From assembly GCA_900554135.1 (NCBI GenBank), contig USFU01000051.1, positions 1-9,789 on the forward strand: a stretch of 9,789 nucleotides of DNA, given 5' to 3'. The notes under the pieces are model-generated. The model was not told where the DNA came from. It saw nothing but the letters and a program-made list of their open reading frames with translations, and did not search any database. This stretch comes from an uncultured Collinsella sp. GTDB taxonomy: Bacteria > Actinomycetota > Coriobacteriia > Coriobacteriales > Coriobacteriaceae. The translations under genes were made by a program, and so were the position numbers. This document shows, in pieces, positions 1-6,216 of this stretch; within the stretch, counting starts at the first letter, position 1, and each line of letters opens with the position of its first letter.

Positions 1-34
1 CAGCGCGCGGACGCGATTCCCTTCCCCGCCACCA
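1..34 (+). repeat. Hairpin-arm-like sequence ending GGACG, joined to a tRNA 3'-end-like fragment with CCA
   Basis: Bases 14-34 have the layout of a tRNA 3' end: T-loop end CGATT, T-stem 3' strand CCCTT (19-23), acceptor 3' strand CCCCGCC (24-30), discriminator A31 and CCA 32-34. A terminator follows 10 nt later. It is not an intact tRNA, because the bases where the T-stem 5' strand should be (GCGGA, 7-11) cannot pair with CCCTT. Bases 1-13 match 6094-6110, the end of the hairpin segment before the duplicated tRNA-Leu end, if four bases (6099-6102) are skipped. I infer a second instance of the arrangement seen at 5975-6163, with a different tRNA as source. Alternatively, frame 1 reads as the last 13 codons of a truncated gene, stopping at 40-42. 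Everything upstream is outside the window. Confidence 0.4.
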
Positions 35-44
35 TGAATTGACT

Positions 45-74
45 AGGACCTCTGCAAAGGGGTCCTTTTCTTTT
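45..74 (+). terminator. Rho-independent terminator
   Basis: AGGACC (45-50) pairs with GGTCCT (61-66), with a 10-nt loop, and a T-rich tract broken by one C follows (65-74). It ends whatever transcript enters from the left, probably a tRNA unit, and insulates the GH5-like gene. Confidence 0.7.
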
Positions 75-244
75 ATGCATGGCTCCGCGGAAAATGCATC
101 CCATTTTTTTGCGAAAAAACGGGGCACGCTTTCCGGCCGCCTACTTCCGATGCACGTGTGCATCTCGGGTTCCGTCTGCCCGGACATTCCTCCCACTTTT
201 GCGCCACTTTGTAGACCGTTCGGTCGCCTGTCCGCACGCGCGGG

Positions 245-250
245 TATACT
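245..250 (+). promoter_or_regulatory. Possible -10 element upstream of the GH5-like gene
   Basis: TATACT lies 65 bp before the chosen start and is preceded by GCGGG, as is TATCCT before the SPFH gene. No convincing -35 hexamer stands 16-18 bp upstream. The interval 75-315 holds no gene I recognise. It contains two short dyads: GATGCAC/GTGCATC (149-155 and 158-164) and GCAGGT/ACCTGC (281-286 and 290-295). The second would form a small hairpin in the leader just before the ribosome binding site. Confidence 0.3.
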
Positions 251-315
251 CAAAACGATACTTTTCCTATGCAATACGATGCAGGTTCGACCTGCGCGAT
301 TCGAAGGGGGCCGTG

Positions 316-1377
316 ATGGAGAGGATTCTCGGCGTTAATCTCTCTGGCTGGTTTATTCCCGAGCCCTGGGTGACCCCGTCGCTCTATGCAGCGACCGGAG
401 CATCCAATGCAGCCGAGCTGCAGGAGGCCATGGGCACCGCTGCCTATAACGAGCGCATGCGTCGCCATTACGAGACGTTTGTGAGCGAGGACGATTTTCG
501 TCGTATGGCGCAGATCGGTCTCAACGCCGTGCGCCTGCCGGTGCCGTGGTATGCCTTTGGCTCGCAGGAGTCCGACGCTTCCTACATCTCGGTCGTCGAT
601 TATATCGACCGTGCTATTGAGTGGGCCGCCAAGTACAACATCCGCGTACTGCTCGATCTGGCGACTGTACCCGGCGGTCAGGGCGATTCCAACGATTCAC
701 CCACGACGCCGGAAGTCGTCGCTGAGTGGCATTCGTCCACCAATGGCCGGCACGTCGCACTCGATGTTCTGGAGCGCCTGGCCGATCGCTATGGCGAAGC
801 CGAGAGCCTGCTGGGCATCGAGCTGTTGGATACGCCGCAGATGAGCGTACGCAAGAGCCTCTTTACCATGACGGACGGTATTCCGGCGCACTACCTGCGC
901 AACTTCTATCGTGACGCGTATGAGCTCGTTCGTTCGTATATGCCCGAGGACAAGATCGTCGTCTTTTCCTCTTCGGGACACCCTGGCGAGTGGAAGCACT
1001 TTATGCGCGGTGCCAAGTACAAGAACGTCTACATGGACCTTCACCTGTACCATTACCGCGACGAGTATGCGCTCGACATCACGAGCCCCCGCGGTCTGAC
1101 GACGGCGATTTCGCGCAACAAGTGTGAGCTCAAAGAGGCGGTCGCAACTGGGTTCCCCGTTTTGGTGGGCGAATGGTCGGGCGCGGCGATTTTTGCCAAC
1201 TCGTCGGTTACACCCGAGGGTCGCAATGCCTACGAGCGCGTGTTTATCGCCAACCAGCTGGCTTCGTTTGCGCCGGCGGCTGGCTGGTTCTTCCAAACGT
1301 GGAAGACCGAGAAACGTATTGCAGCATGGGACGCCCGCGCGGCACTTGGCACGCTCGAGCGCGGCATGATTGAATAG
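316..1377 (+). CDS. GH5-like (exo-1,3-beta-glucanase type) protein with a degenerate active site
   Basis: This 353-residue protein starts at ATG 316, 5 nt after a GAAGGGGG ribosome binding site. The in-frame extension back to 79 runs through promoter DNA and is basic and low in complexity, so I reject it. Fold signatures of the GH5 exo-1,3-glucanase group occur in order: GVNLSGW near the N terminus with EPWVTPSLY shortly after, NAVRLPVPW (Arg73), DLATVPGGQ (114-122), ELLDTPQ (169-175), DLHLYHY (His243, Tyr245), VGEWSG with the expected nucleophile Glu286, and FFQTWKTE (325-332). Functional family members have His in DLHGAPG, Asn-Glu in NEP (Glu is the acid/base) and Trp in FWxWKTE. Here these are Ala116, Asp172-Thr173 and Gln327. 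There is no signal peptide, so it is probably cytoplasmic. Normal hydrolysis looks unlikely; a binding or altered-chemistry role is inferred. It lies 6 bp before rsmI, probably in the same operon. Confidence 0.85.
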   Translation: MERILGVNLSGWFIPEPWVTPSLYAATGASNAAELQEAMGTAAYNERMRRHYETFVSEDDFRRMAQIGLNAVRLPVPWYAFGSQESDASYISVVDYIDRAIEWAAKYNIRVLLDLATVPGGQGDSNDSPTTPEVVAEWHSSTNGRHVALDVLERLADRYGEAESLLGIELLDTPQMSVRKSLFTMTDGIPAHYLRNFYRDAYELVRSYMPEDKIVVFSSSGHPGEWKHFMRGAKYKNVYMDLHLYHYRDEYALDITSPRGLTTAISRNKCELKEAVATGFPVLVGEWSGAAIFANSSVTPEGRNAYERVFIANQLASFAPAAGWFFQTWKTEKRIAAWDARAALGTLERGMIE

Positions 1378-1383
1378 GTTGAT

Positions 1384-2262
1384 ATGACGCAAAACAGCGC
1401 CCGCACGGGCAAACTTTATGTGGTCGGTACGCCCATCGGTAACCTGGGCGACCTGTCTCCGCGCGTCGGCGAGGCGTTTGCCGCCGCCGACGCCGTCTGC
1501 TGCGAGGACACGCGTGTGACCTCAAAGTTGCTGATGCACCTAGGCATCTCCAAGCCGCTCGTTCGTTGCGACGAGAACGTGATCGCAAGTCGCGCCGCCG
1601 GCCTGGTCGACCGTCTGCTGGCAGGGGAGACCCTCGCCTTTGCCTCGGACGCCGGCATGCCGAGCGTGTCCGATCCCGGCCAGGCGCTGGTCGAGGCGGC
1701 GCGCGAGGCGGATGTGCCTGTCGAAGTTGTTCCCGGCCCCTCTGCTTGCGTCACGGCGCTCGTATCGTCCGGTATTCCCTGCGAGCATTTCTTCTTCGAA
1801 GGCTTTTTGGGTCGCAAGCACGGAGACCGCGTGCGCCGACTGCAGCGCCTTGCCGTCGTCCCCGGCGCGCTCATCTTCTACGAGTCTCCACATCGCATCG
1901 TGGCGACGCTCGAGGCCGTGGCCGAGGTCTTTCCCCAGCGCGATGTCGCCGTCTGCCGCGAACTCACCAAGCTGCACGAGGAGGTCTTGCGCGGCCCCGC
2001 CGCCCAGCTTGCCGAGGAGCTGTGTGCTCGCGGCGAGGTGAAGGGCGAGATTGCGCTGGTCATCGCGCCGCCGAGCGAGGACGAGGAGGTTGGCATCGTG
2101 CCGGTTGGAGCCGCAGCGGTAGACCCCGACGAAGCCCTGCGCGAGGACATCCGTGCCGCGCTCGAGGAGGGAGAGCCCGCCTCTGCGGTGGCCAAGCGCC
2201 TGTCTCAGAAGTATTCGCGCCGCAAGCGCGATGTCTATGCCATGGTGCTTGATATGCAATAG
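1384..2262 (+). CDS. rsmI: 16S rRNA (cytidine(1402)-2'-O)-methyltransferase
   Basis: A 292-residue member of the SAM-dependent tetrapyrrole-methylase superfamily that 2'-O-methylates C1402 in the decoding centre of 16S rRNA. Landmarks are LYVVGTPIGNLGDLSPR (11-27), CEDTR (40-44), SDAGMPSVSDPG (from 88), VVPGPSA, FEGFLGRK (the usual form is FLPRK, so Pro is replaced by Gly here), YESPHR (166-171) and RELTKLHEE (192-200). The C-terminal region after about residue 235 is acidic, then ends in the usual basic RKRDVYAMVL segment. The start is 6 bp after the GH5-like stop, with only a weak AGG as ribosome binding site, which suggests translation coupled to the upstream gene. Length is normal for the family. 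Confidence 0.96.
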   Translation: MTQNSARTGKLYVVGTPIGNLGDLSPRVGEAFAAADAVCCEDTRVTSKLLMHLGISKPLVRCDENVIASRAAGLVDRLLAGETLAFASDAGMPSVSDPGQALVEAAREADVPVEVVPGPSACVTALVSSGIPCEHFFFEGFLGRKHGDRVRRLQRLAVVPGALIFYESPHRIVATLEAVAEVFPQRDVAVCRELTKLHEEVLRGPAAQLAEELCARGEVKGEIALVIAPPSEDEEVGIVPVGAAAVDPDEALREDIRAALEEGEPASAVAKRLSQKYSRRKRDVYAMVLDMQ

Positions 2263-2331
2263 ATGGAGGATATCCAGCCCTTGCGCTAGAATCATTCCCT
2301 GTATGCAACGTTTTTCTGGAGGACAAACCCC

Positions 2332-3933
2332 ATGGATCAAAGCAAGCCTTCGTTTTTTATCACGACGCCCATTTACTACGTCAACGCCGATCCGCATCTG
2401 GGCACGGCTTATTCCACCATCATCGCCGACGTCCAGGCTCGCTATCGTCGCTCCGCCGGCTATAACGTCAAGTTCCTGACTGGCATGGACGAGCACGGTG
2501 AGAAGGTCGCCGAGGCTGCAGCCAAGCACAACATGACGCCGCAGGAGTGGACCGACAGCCAGGCTCCGCACTTCAAGGAGCTTTGGAGCAAGCTCGAGAT
2601 CTCCAACGACGACTTCATCCGCACCACCGAGCCGCGCCAGCATCACGCCGTGCAGTATCTATGGGAGCGCATGAAGGAGTCCGGCTACCTGTACAAGGGC
2701 AGCTATGACGGCTGGTACTGCGTGCCCGACGAGACCTACTTTACCGATACGCAGGTCCAGAAGGGTGACGAGGAGTACGGCAGCGTCGGCCAGCACCTGT
2801 GCCCCGATTGCCACCGTCCGCTCGAGCGCGTGCAGGAGGAGTCCTACTTCTTTAAGCTCTCTGCGTTCCAGGACAAGCTGCTCAAGCTCTATGACGAGCA
2901 CCCCGACTTTGTCGAGCCCGCGTTCCGCATGAACGAGGTGCGCAGCTTTGTCGAGGGCGGCCTTAACGACCTTTCCGTGAGCCGCACGAGCTTTGACTGG
3001 GGCATTCAGGTCCCGTTCGACGAGGGCCACGTGACCTACGTGTGGTTCGATGCGCTGCTCAACTATATGACGGCCGTCGGCTACGGTGTCGATACCGATG
3101 AGGCCCGTGCCGAGCTGGCCTATCGCTGGCCCGCGCAGTTCCACATCGTGGGCAAGGACATCATCCGCTTCCACTGCGTCATTTGGCCCGCCATGCTCAT
3201 GGCCATCGGCGAGGCCCTGCCCGAGCACGTCTTTGCTCACGGCTTCCTGACCGTGCGCAATGCCGAGACCGGCAAGGCCGAGAAAATGTCCAAGAGCCGT
3301 GGTAACGCCATTGCTCCGCAAGACGTTATCGACATGCTGGGCGTCGAGGGCTATCGCTACTACTTTATGACCGACGTGGTGCCCGGCACCGACGGCGCCA
3401 TCAGCTTCGAGCGCATGGAGCAGGTCTACAACGCCGATCTGGCCAACAGCTGGGGCAACCTTATCTCGCGTTCGCTCAACATGAGCGGCAAGTACTTTGA
3501 CGGTTGTGCGCCTGCCAAGCCTGCATCGTTCGATGCGTTCGACAACCCGCTGGCAAAGATCGCCGACGGCCTGGTCGATCGCTACATGGCCAAGATGGAC
3601 GTGCTGGATTACGGCGGAGCCAAGGACGAGGTCATGGAGCTCATCCACGCCGCTAACCACTACATCGAGGACTCCGAGCCTTGGGCGCTTGCCAAGGATG
3701 AGGCCAAGGCCGACGAGCTGGCGTTTGTGATCTACAACCTGCTCGAGGCCATCCGCATCGCCGCTCACCTGCTGATGCCGCTCATGCCCCAGACTTCTGC
3801 CGAGGCTCTGCGTCGCCTGTCGTGCGAGGACGAGGCCGCGAGCGACGACCTCAAGGGCATTTGCGCTTGGGGCCTGCTTGCCGGCGGTCAGCCCGTCGAG
3901 AAGGGCGAGCCGCTGTTCCCGCGTCTGGGCTAA
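2332..3933 (+). CDS. metG: Methionyl-tRNA synthetase
   Basis: A 533-residue class I aminoacyl-tRNA synthetase that charges tRNA-Met. It has the HIGH equivalent HLGT (22-25), FLTGMDEHGEK, the KMSKS loop (318-322), and the Rossmann and anticodon-binding helical regions. It lacks the C-terminal EMAP-like tRNA-binding domain of longer homologues. The zinc-knuckle insert has Cys130, then Asp133 where the Thermus-type knuckle has its second Cys, and Cys157 and Cys160 in CPDC, giving three Cys and one Asp. A GGAGG site (2318-2322) stands 9 nt before the start. A TAGAAT -10-like box (2287-2292) lies in the 69-bp gap after rsmI but has no good -35, so metG may be partly co-transcribed with rsmI. Confidence 0.98.
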   Translation: MDQSKPSFFITTPIYYVNADPHLGTAYSTIIADVQARYRRSAGYNVKFLTGMDEHGEKVAEAAAKHNMTPQEWTDSQAPHFKELWSKLEISNDDFIRTTEPRQHHAVQYLWERMKESGYLYKGSYDGWYCVPDETYFTDTQVQKGDEEYGSVGQHLCPDCHRPLERVQEESYFFKLSAFQDKLLKLYDEHPDFVEPAFRMNEVRSFVEGGLNDLSVSRTSFDWGIQVPFDEGHVTYVWFDALLNYMTAVGYGVDTDEARAELAYRWPAQFHIVGKDIIRFHCVIWPAMLMAIGEALPEHVFAHGFLTVRNAETGKAEKMSKSRGNAIAPQDVIDMLGVEGYRYYFMTDVVPGTDGAISFERMEQVYNADLANSWGNLISRSLNMSGKYFDGCAPAKPASFDAFDNPLAKIADGLVDRYMAKMDVLDYGGAKDEVMELIHAANHYIEDSEPWALAKDEAKADELAFVIYNLLEAIRIAAHLLMPLMPQTSAEALRRLSCEDEAASDDLKGICAWGLLAGGQPVEKGEPLFPRLG

Positions 3934-3972
3934 GACGCCGCGCGCCATATCGGCAATTTGCTGTTTAGATGT

Positions 3973-4009
3973 AAGGGCATGGCCGCAACGGTCCATGCCC
4001 TTTTGCTTT
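3973..4009 (+). terminator. Rho-independent terminator after metG
   Basis: AAGGGCATGG (3973-3982) pairs perfectly with CCATGCCCTT (3993-4002) around a 10-nt loop, followed by TTGCTTT. It lies 39 bp after the metG stop and only about 32 bp before the rsmA start. That leaves little room for a separate rsmA promoter downstream of the hairpin. Confidence 0.85.
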
Positions 4010-4040
4010 ACGATGCAGCCACCATGTTAAGGAGGCAACC

Positions 4041-4901
4041 ATGACAACTTCGCCTTTGGCAAACCCCACGGCAACGAGGGAGCTGCTAGAGGAGTTTGGC
4101 CTTGCGACCAAGCATCGCCTGGGCCAAAACTTCCTGATCGACAACCATGTGATCGAACGTATCTGTGAGCTCGCCGAGCTTGCGGGCGATGAGCGCGTGC
4201 TCGAGGTCGGCCCGGGCGTTGGCACGCTCACGCTTGCCCTGCTGCAGGAGGCGGCGTGCGTTACGTCGATTGAGGCTGATCCCGAGCTTGAGCCGGTGCT
4301 TGACGCCCACGCCGCCGACTATGCCAACTTCCGCTTTATCATGGGCGATGCGCTCAAGGTGACACCGGAACAAATCGAGCAGGTTGCGGGCGGTAAGCCG
4401 ACGGCGTTTGTCGCGAATCTGCCCTACAACGTGGCGGCGACGATCATCCTTCAGTTCTTCCAGACGATGCCCGCACTTAAGCGCGCTGTCGTCATGGTGC
4501 AAAAGGAAGTTGCTGATCGCATCACCGCAACGCCGGGCAACAAGACCTATGGCGGCTACACGGCAAAGCTCGGCCTGTATGCGCAGGTGACGGGGCGCTT
4601 TGAGGTGCCGCCGCGCTGCTTTATGCCGGCGCCGCATGTGGATTCTGCCGTCGTGCGCATCGATCGCGTTGACGGCGTGGTGCCCGAGGGCATCGACCGC
4701 GAGTTTGTGGCCCGTGTGATCGACGCCGCGTTTGCTCAGCGCCGCAAGACGATCCGCAACTCCATGAGCGCCAACGGCTTTGCCAGGGACGCGCTCGACG
4801 CCGCCTTTGAGGCCTGCGGTATCGCACCTACCACGCGCGCCGAGACGCTCGACGTCGCCGCCTTTGTCCGCTTGGCTCAGGAGCTAATACATGACGCCTA
4901 A
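4041..4901 (+). CDS. rsmA: 16S rRNA (adenine(1518)-N6/adenine(1519)-N6)-dimethyltransferase
   Basis: A 286-residue KsgA/Dim1-family enzyme that dimethylates two adjacent adenines in helix 45 of 16S rRNA, a late step in small-subunit assembly. It shows KHRLGQNFL (24-32), the SAM-binding motif I VLEVGPGVG (53-61), the acidic residue of motif II (SIEAD, 76-80), GDA (102-104), the catalytic NLPYN (126-130), MVQKEVADRI, and FAQRRKTIRNSM in the C-terminal helical domain. The start is set by a strong AAGGAGG (4029-4035) 5 nt upstream. Its last 11 bp overlap tatD. The same tandem, tatD with rsmA, is common in Gram-positive bacteria, usually in the order metG-tatD-rsmA; here tatD follows rsmA. Confidence 0.97.
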   Translation: MTTSPLANPTATRELLEEFGLATKHRLGQNFLIDNHVIERICELAELAGDERVLEVGPGVGTLTLALLQEAACVTSIEADPELEPVLDAHAADYANFRFIMGDALKVTPEQIEQVAGGKPTAFVANLPYNVAATIILQFFQTMPALKRAVVMVQKEVADRITATPGNKTYGGYTAKLGLYAQVTGRFEVPPRCFMPAPHVDSAVVRIDRVDGVVPEGIDREFVARVIDAAFAQRRKTIRNSMSANGFARDALDAAFEACGIAPTTRAETLDVAAFVRLAQELIHDA

Positions 4902-5808
4902 TGTCGAACGCGTGACGTTTACCAAAAAGAAGAAAACGGTGGCCTGCCCGGTGCCGCTGGCGCCGCTTGCCGATACGCATGCGCACCTGCTCTCATTTTG
5001 GAGCAAGGAAGTGCCCGAGACGCTCGAGCGTGCCAAGGAAGCGGGCATTGACTTGTTGGTGACGGTCTTCGACCCCATTGCCGATAAGCGCAGCGTGGCG
5101 GACTATAGCGACTGGCTGGTTCGCGAGATCCTGCCGATGCGGGATATTCCGCAGGTCAAGTATCTCGCCGGTGTGCATCCGTATGGCGCGCCGAACTATA
5201 CCGACGACATCCACGCGCAGGTTGTTGCTGCGCTCGACGACCCTTTGTGTGTCGGTATTGGCGAGATCGGTTTGGACTACCACATGGATTATGACGACGA
5301 TATTGCGCCGGCGCCCCACGACGTGCAGATCGACTGTATGGCGCGCCAACTCGAGGTTGCCGTACGCCGCAATGTGCCGGTAGAGCTGCATCTGCGTCAT
5401 GAGGACACGGACGAGGAGCGCACCTCGCATGTGGACGCCTACAACGTGTTGCGCGAGGTCGGCGTGCCCCAGGCCGGTTGCGTGCTGCACTGCTTTGGCG
5501 AGGACCGAGCCACGATGGAGCGCTTTGTGGATTTGGGTTGTTACATCGCCTATGGCGGCGCGGCTACCTTTAAGCGCAACGACGACGTGCGCGAGGCATT
5601 CGCGGCAACCCCGCTCGACCGTATTTTGTTCGAGACGGATTGTCCCTATATGGCGCCGGAGCCCATTCGCGGTCTTGAGTGCGAGCCTGCAATGATTTCC
5701 ATCACGGCAAACGCGCTGGTCAACGACCGCGTCGATCGTACCGGCGAGGACGCCGAAGCAATCGCTCGGGCCGCTTGGGAAAATGCCTGCAAACTTTTCC
5801 AAAAATAG
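4891..5808 (+). CDS. tatD: TatD-family metal-dependent hydrolase (putative DNase)
   Basis: A 305-residue amidohydrolase-superfamily protein; the TatD family is associated with metal-dependent nuclease activity and DNA quality control. All expected metal ligands are visible: the HxH pair His30 and His32 in DTHAHL, Glu125 in GEIGLDYH, His167 in LHLRHED, His200 in LHCFG, and Asp250 in ETDCPYMAP. The first 22 or so residues are a lysine-rich lead-in (TKKKK at 11-15) before the first strand, somewhat longer than usual. The start overlaps rsmA by 11 bp, with AGGAG (4879-4883) inside the rsmA coding sequence, so translation is probably coupled. A tRNA promoter lies immediately after the stop and no separate terminator is visible. 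Confidence 0.93.
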   Translation: MTPNVERVTFTKKKKTVACPVPLAPLADTHAHLLSFWSKEVPETLERAKEAGIDLLVTVFDPIADKRSVADYSDWLVREILPMRDIPQVKYLAGVHPYGAPNYTDDIHAQVVAALDDPLCVGIGEIGLDYHMDYDDDIAPAPHDVQIDCMARQLEVAVRRNVPVELHLRHEDTDEERTSHVDAYNVLREVGVPQAGCVLHCFGEDRATMERFVDLGCYIAYGGAATFKRNDDVREAFAATPLDRILFETDCPYMAPEPIRGLECEPAMISITANALVNDRVDRTGEDAEAIARAAWENACKLFQK

Positions 5809-5811
5809 TTC

Positions 5812-5840
5812 TTGCGTTCGCGGCGGCGCTCCGTTATTCT
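5812..5840 (+). promoter_or_regulatory. Promoter of tRNA-Leu
   Basis: The -35 TTGCGT (5812-5817) and the -10 TATTCT (5835-5840) are separated by 17 bp. The -10 ends 11 bp before the mature tRNA 5' end, and the -35 begins 4 bp after the tatD stop. This fits a dedicated stable-RNA promoter. Confidence 0.6.
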
Positions 5841-5851
5841 AATTCCTGCAC

Positions 5852-5938
5852 GCGGGCGTGGCGGAATTGGCAGACGCGTACGGTTCAGGTCCGTATGGGG
5901 GCAACCCCATGAAGGTTCAAGTCCTTTCGCCCGCACCA
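5852..5938 (+). tRNA. tRNA-Leu, anticodon CAG
   Basis: An 87-nt class II tRNA with encoded CCA. The acceptor GCGGGCG (5852-5858) pairs with CGCCCGC (5928-5934); discriminator A5935; CCA 5936-5938. The anticodon stem is TACGG/CCGTA (5879-5883 and 5891-5895) around loop TTCAGGT, with anticodon CAG at 5886-5888 reading CUG. A long variable arm, GGGG/CCCC around a short loop, marks it as Leu. The T-loop begins TTCAAGT. Its last 18 nt are repeated downstream at 6110-6127. Confidence 0.97.
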
Positions 5939-5974
5939 TTGAATGAAAGAGCTCCCAGCAATGGGAGCTTTTTT
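5921..5974 (+). repeat. 54-bp direct repeat, copy 1: tRNA-Leu 3' end plus terminator
   Basis: Identical over 54 bases to 6110-6163. It covers the last 18 nt of the tRNA (end of T-loop, T-stem 3' strand, acceptor 3' strand, A, CCA), the 11-nt spacer and the whole terminator hairpin with its T run. The bases before the two copies differ (A5920, C6109), as do the bases after them (G5975, A6164), so the boundaries are sharp. Confidence 0.95.
5950..5974 (+). terminator. Terminator of tRNA-Leu
   Basis: AGCTCCCA (5950-5957) and TGGGAGCT (5962-5969) form an 8-bp stem with loop GCAA, followed by a run of six T (5969-5974). It starts 11 nt after the CCA end. Confidence 0.9.
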
Positions 5975-6109
5975 GTTATGGGCCCATCGCGGGGGCTTGA
6001 ACCTGCGAAGGAGCGAGCGTCAAGAAAACGCGGAGCGTTTTTAGCGAGCTGGCGAGTCCGCCGGCAGGCGGGCGAAGCCGGTGCGTATCCGCGCAGCGGA
6101 TACGCGGAC
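5975..6109 (+). other. Hairpin-rich 135-bp segment between the tRNA-end repeats
   Basis: Three perfect hairpins follow one another: AAAACGC/GCGTTTT with loop GGA (6025-6041), CCGCC/GGCGG with loop GGCA (6058-6071), and a 10-bp stem GCGTATCCGC/GCGGATACGC with loop GCA (6083-6105). At the left end is the 10-bp palindrome ATGGGCCCAT (5978-5987). CTTGAACC (5996-6003) is the inverse of the T-loop core GGTTCAAG in the tRNA (5914-5921). It has no plausible coding content. Flanked by the 54-bp repeats, it resembles a very small inserted element or the remnant of one. Confidence 0.5.
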
Positions 6110-6163
6110 GTCCTTTCGCCCGCACCATTGAATGAAAGAGCTCCCAGCAATGGGAGCTTTTTT
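6110..6163 (+). repeat. 54-bp direct repeat, copy 2: orphan tRNA-Leu 3' end plus terminator
   Basis: A perfect second copy of 5921-5974, offset by 189 bp. It holds only the last 18 nt of the tRNA, so it cannot make a tRNA. It does carry a complete terminator: stem 6139-6146/6151-6158 with loop GCAA and six T (6158-6163). Duplication of a tRNA 3' end is the classic footprint of integration at a tRNA gene, although the spacing here is far too short for an element carrying genes. Confidence 0.93.
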
Positions 6164-6216
6164 ACGGACCGTTTTTGGCAGATTTGACCTATCGATTTTG
6201 CACGGTAGATGCCCCT

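Noticed and set aside
1..42. Last 13 codons of an upstream gene
   Set aside because: The stop is followed closely by a terminator, so it cannot be excluded, but the match to tRNA 3'-end geometry and to 6094-6110 is the better explanation.
79..315. N-terminal extension of the GH5-like frame back to 79
   Set aside because: It lies in the promoter and leader region, is basic with no signal peptide or domain, and a good ribosome binding site precedes ATG 316.
1540..3996. Long open frames on the minus strand opposite rsmI and metG (1540-2646 and 2659-3996)
   Set aside because: They are antisense shadows of GC-rich codon usage. The + strand frames encode complete, recognisable RsmI and MetRS.
5646..5939. 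Minus-strand frame opening with MVRAKGLEP opposite the tRNA
   Set aside because: A familiar artefact of translating a tRNA on the wrong strand.
5858..6187. 109-residue frame running through tRNA-Leu and both 54-bp repeats
   Set aside because: It translates the tRNA, terminators and hairpins; the repeated peptide only reflects the DNA duplication.
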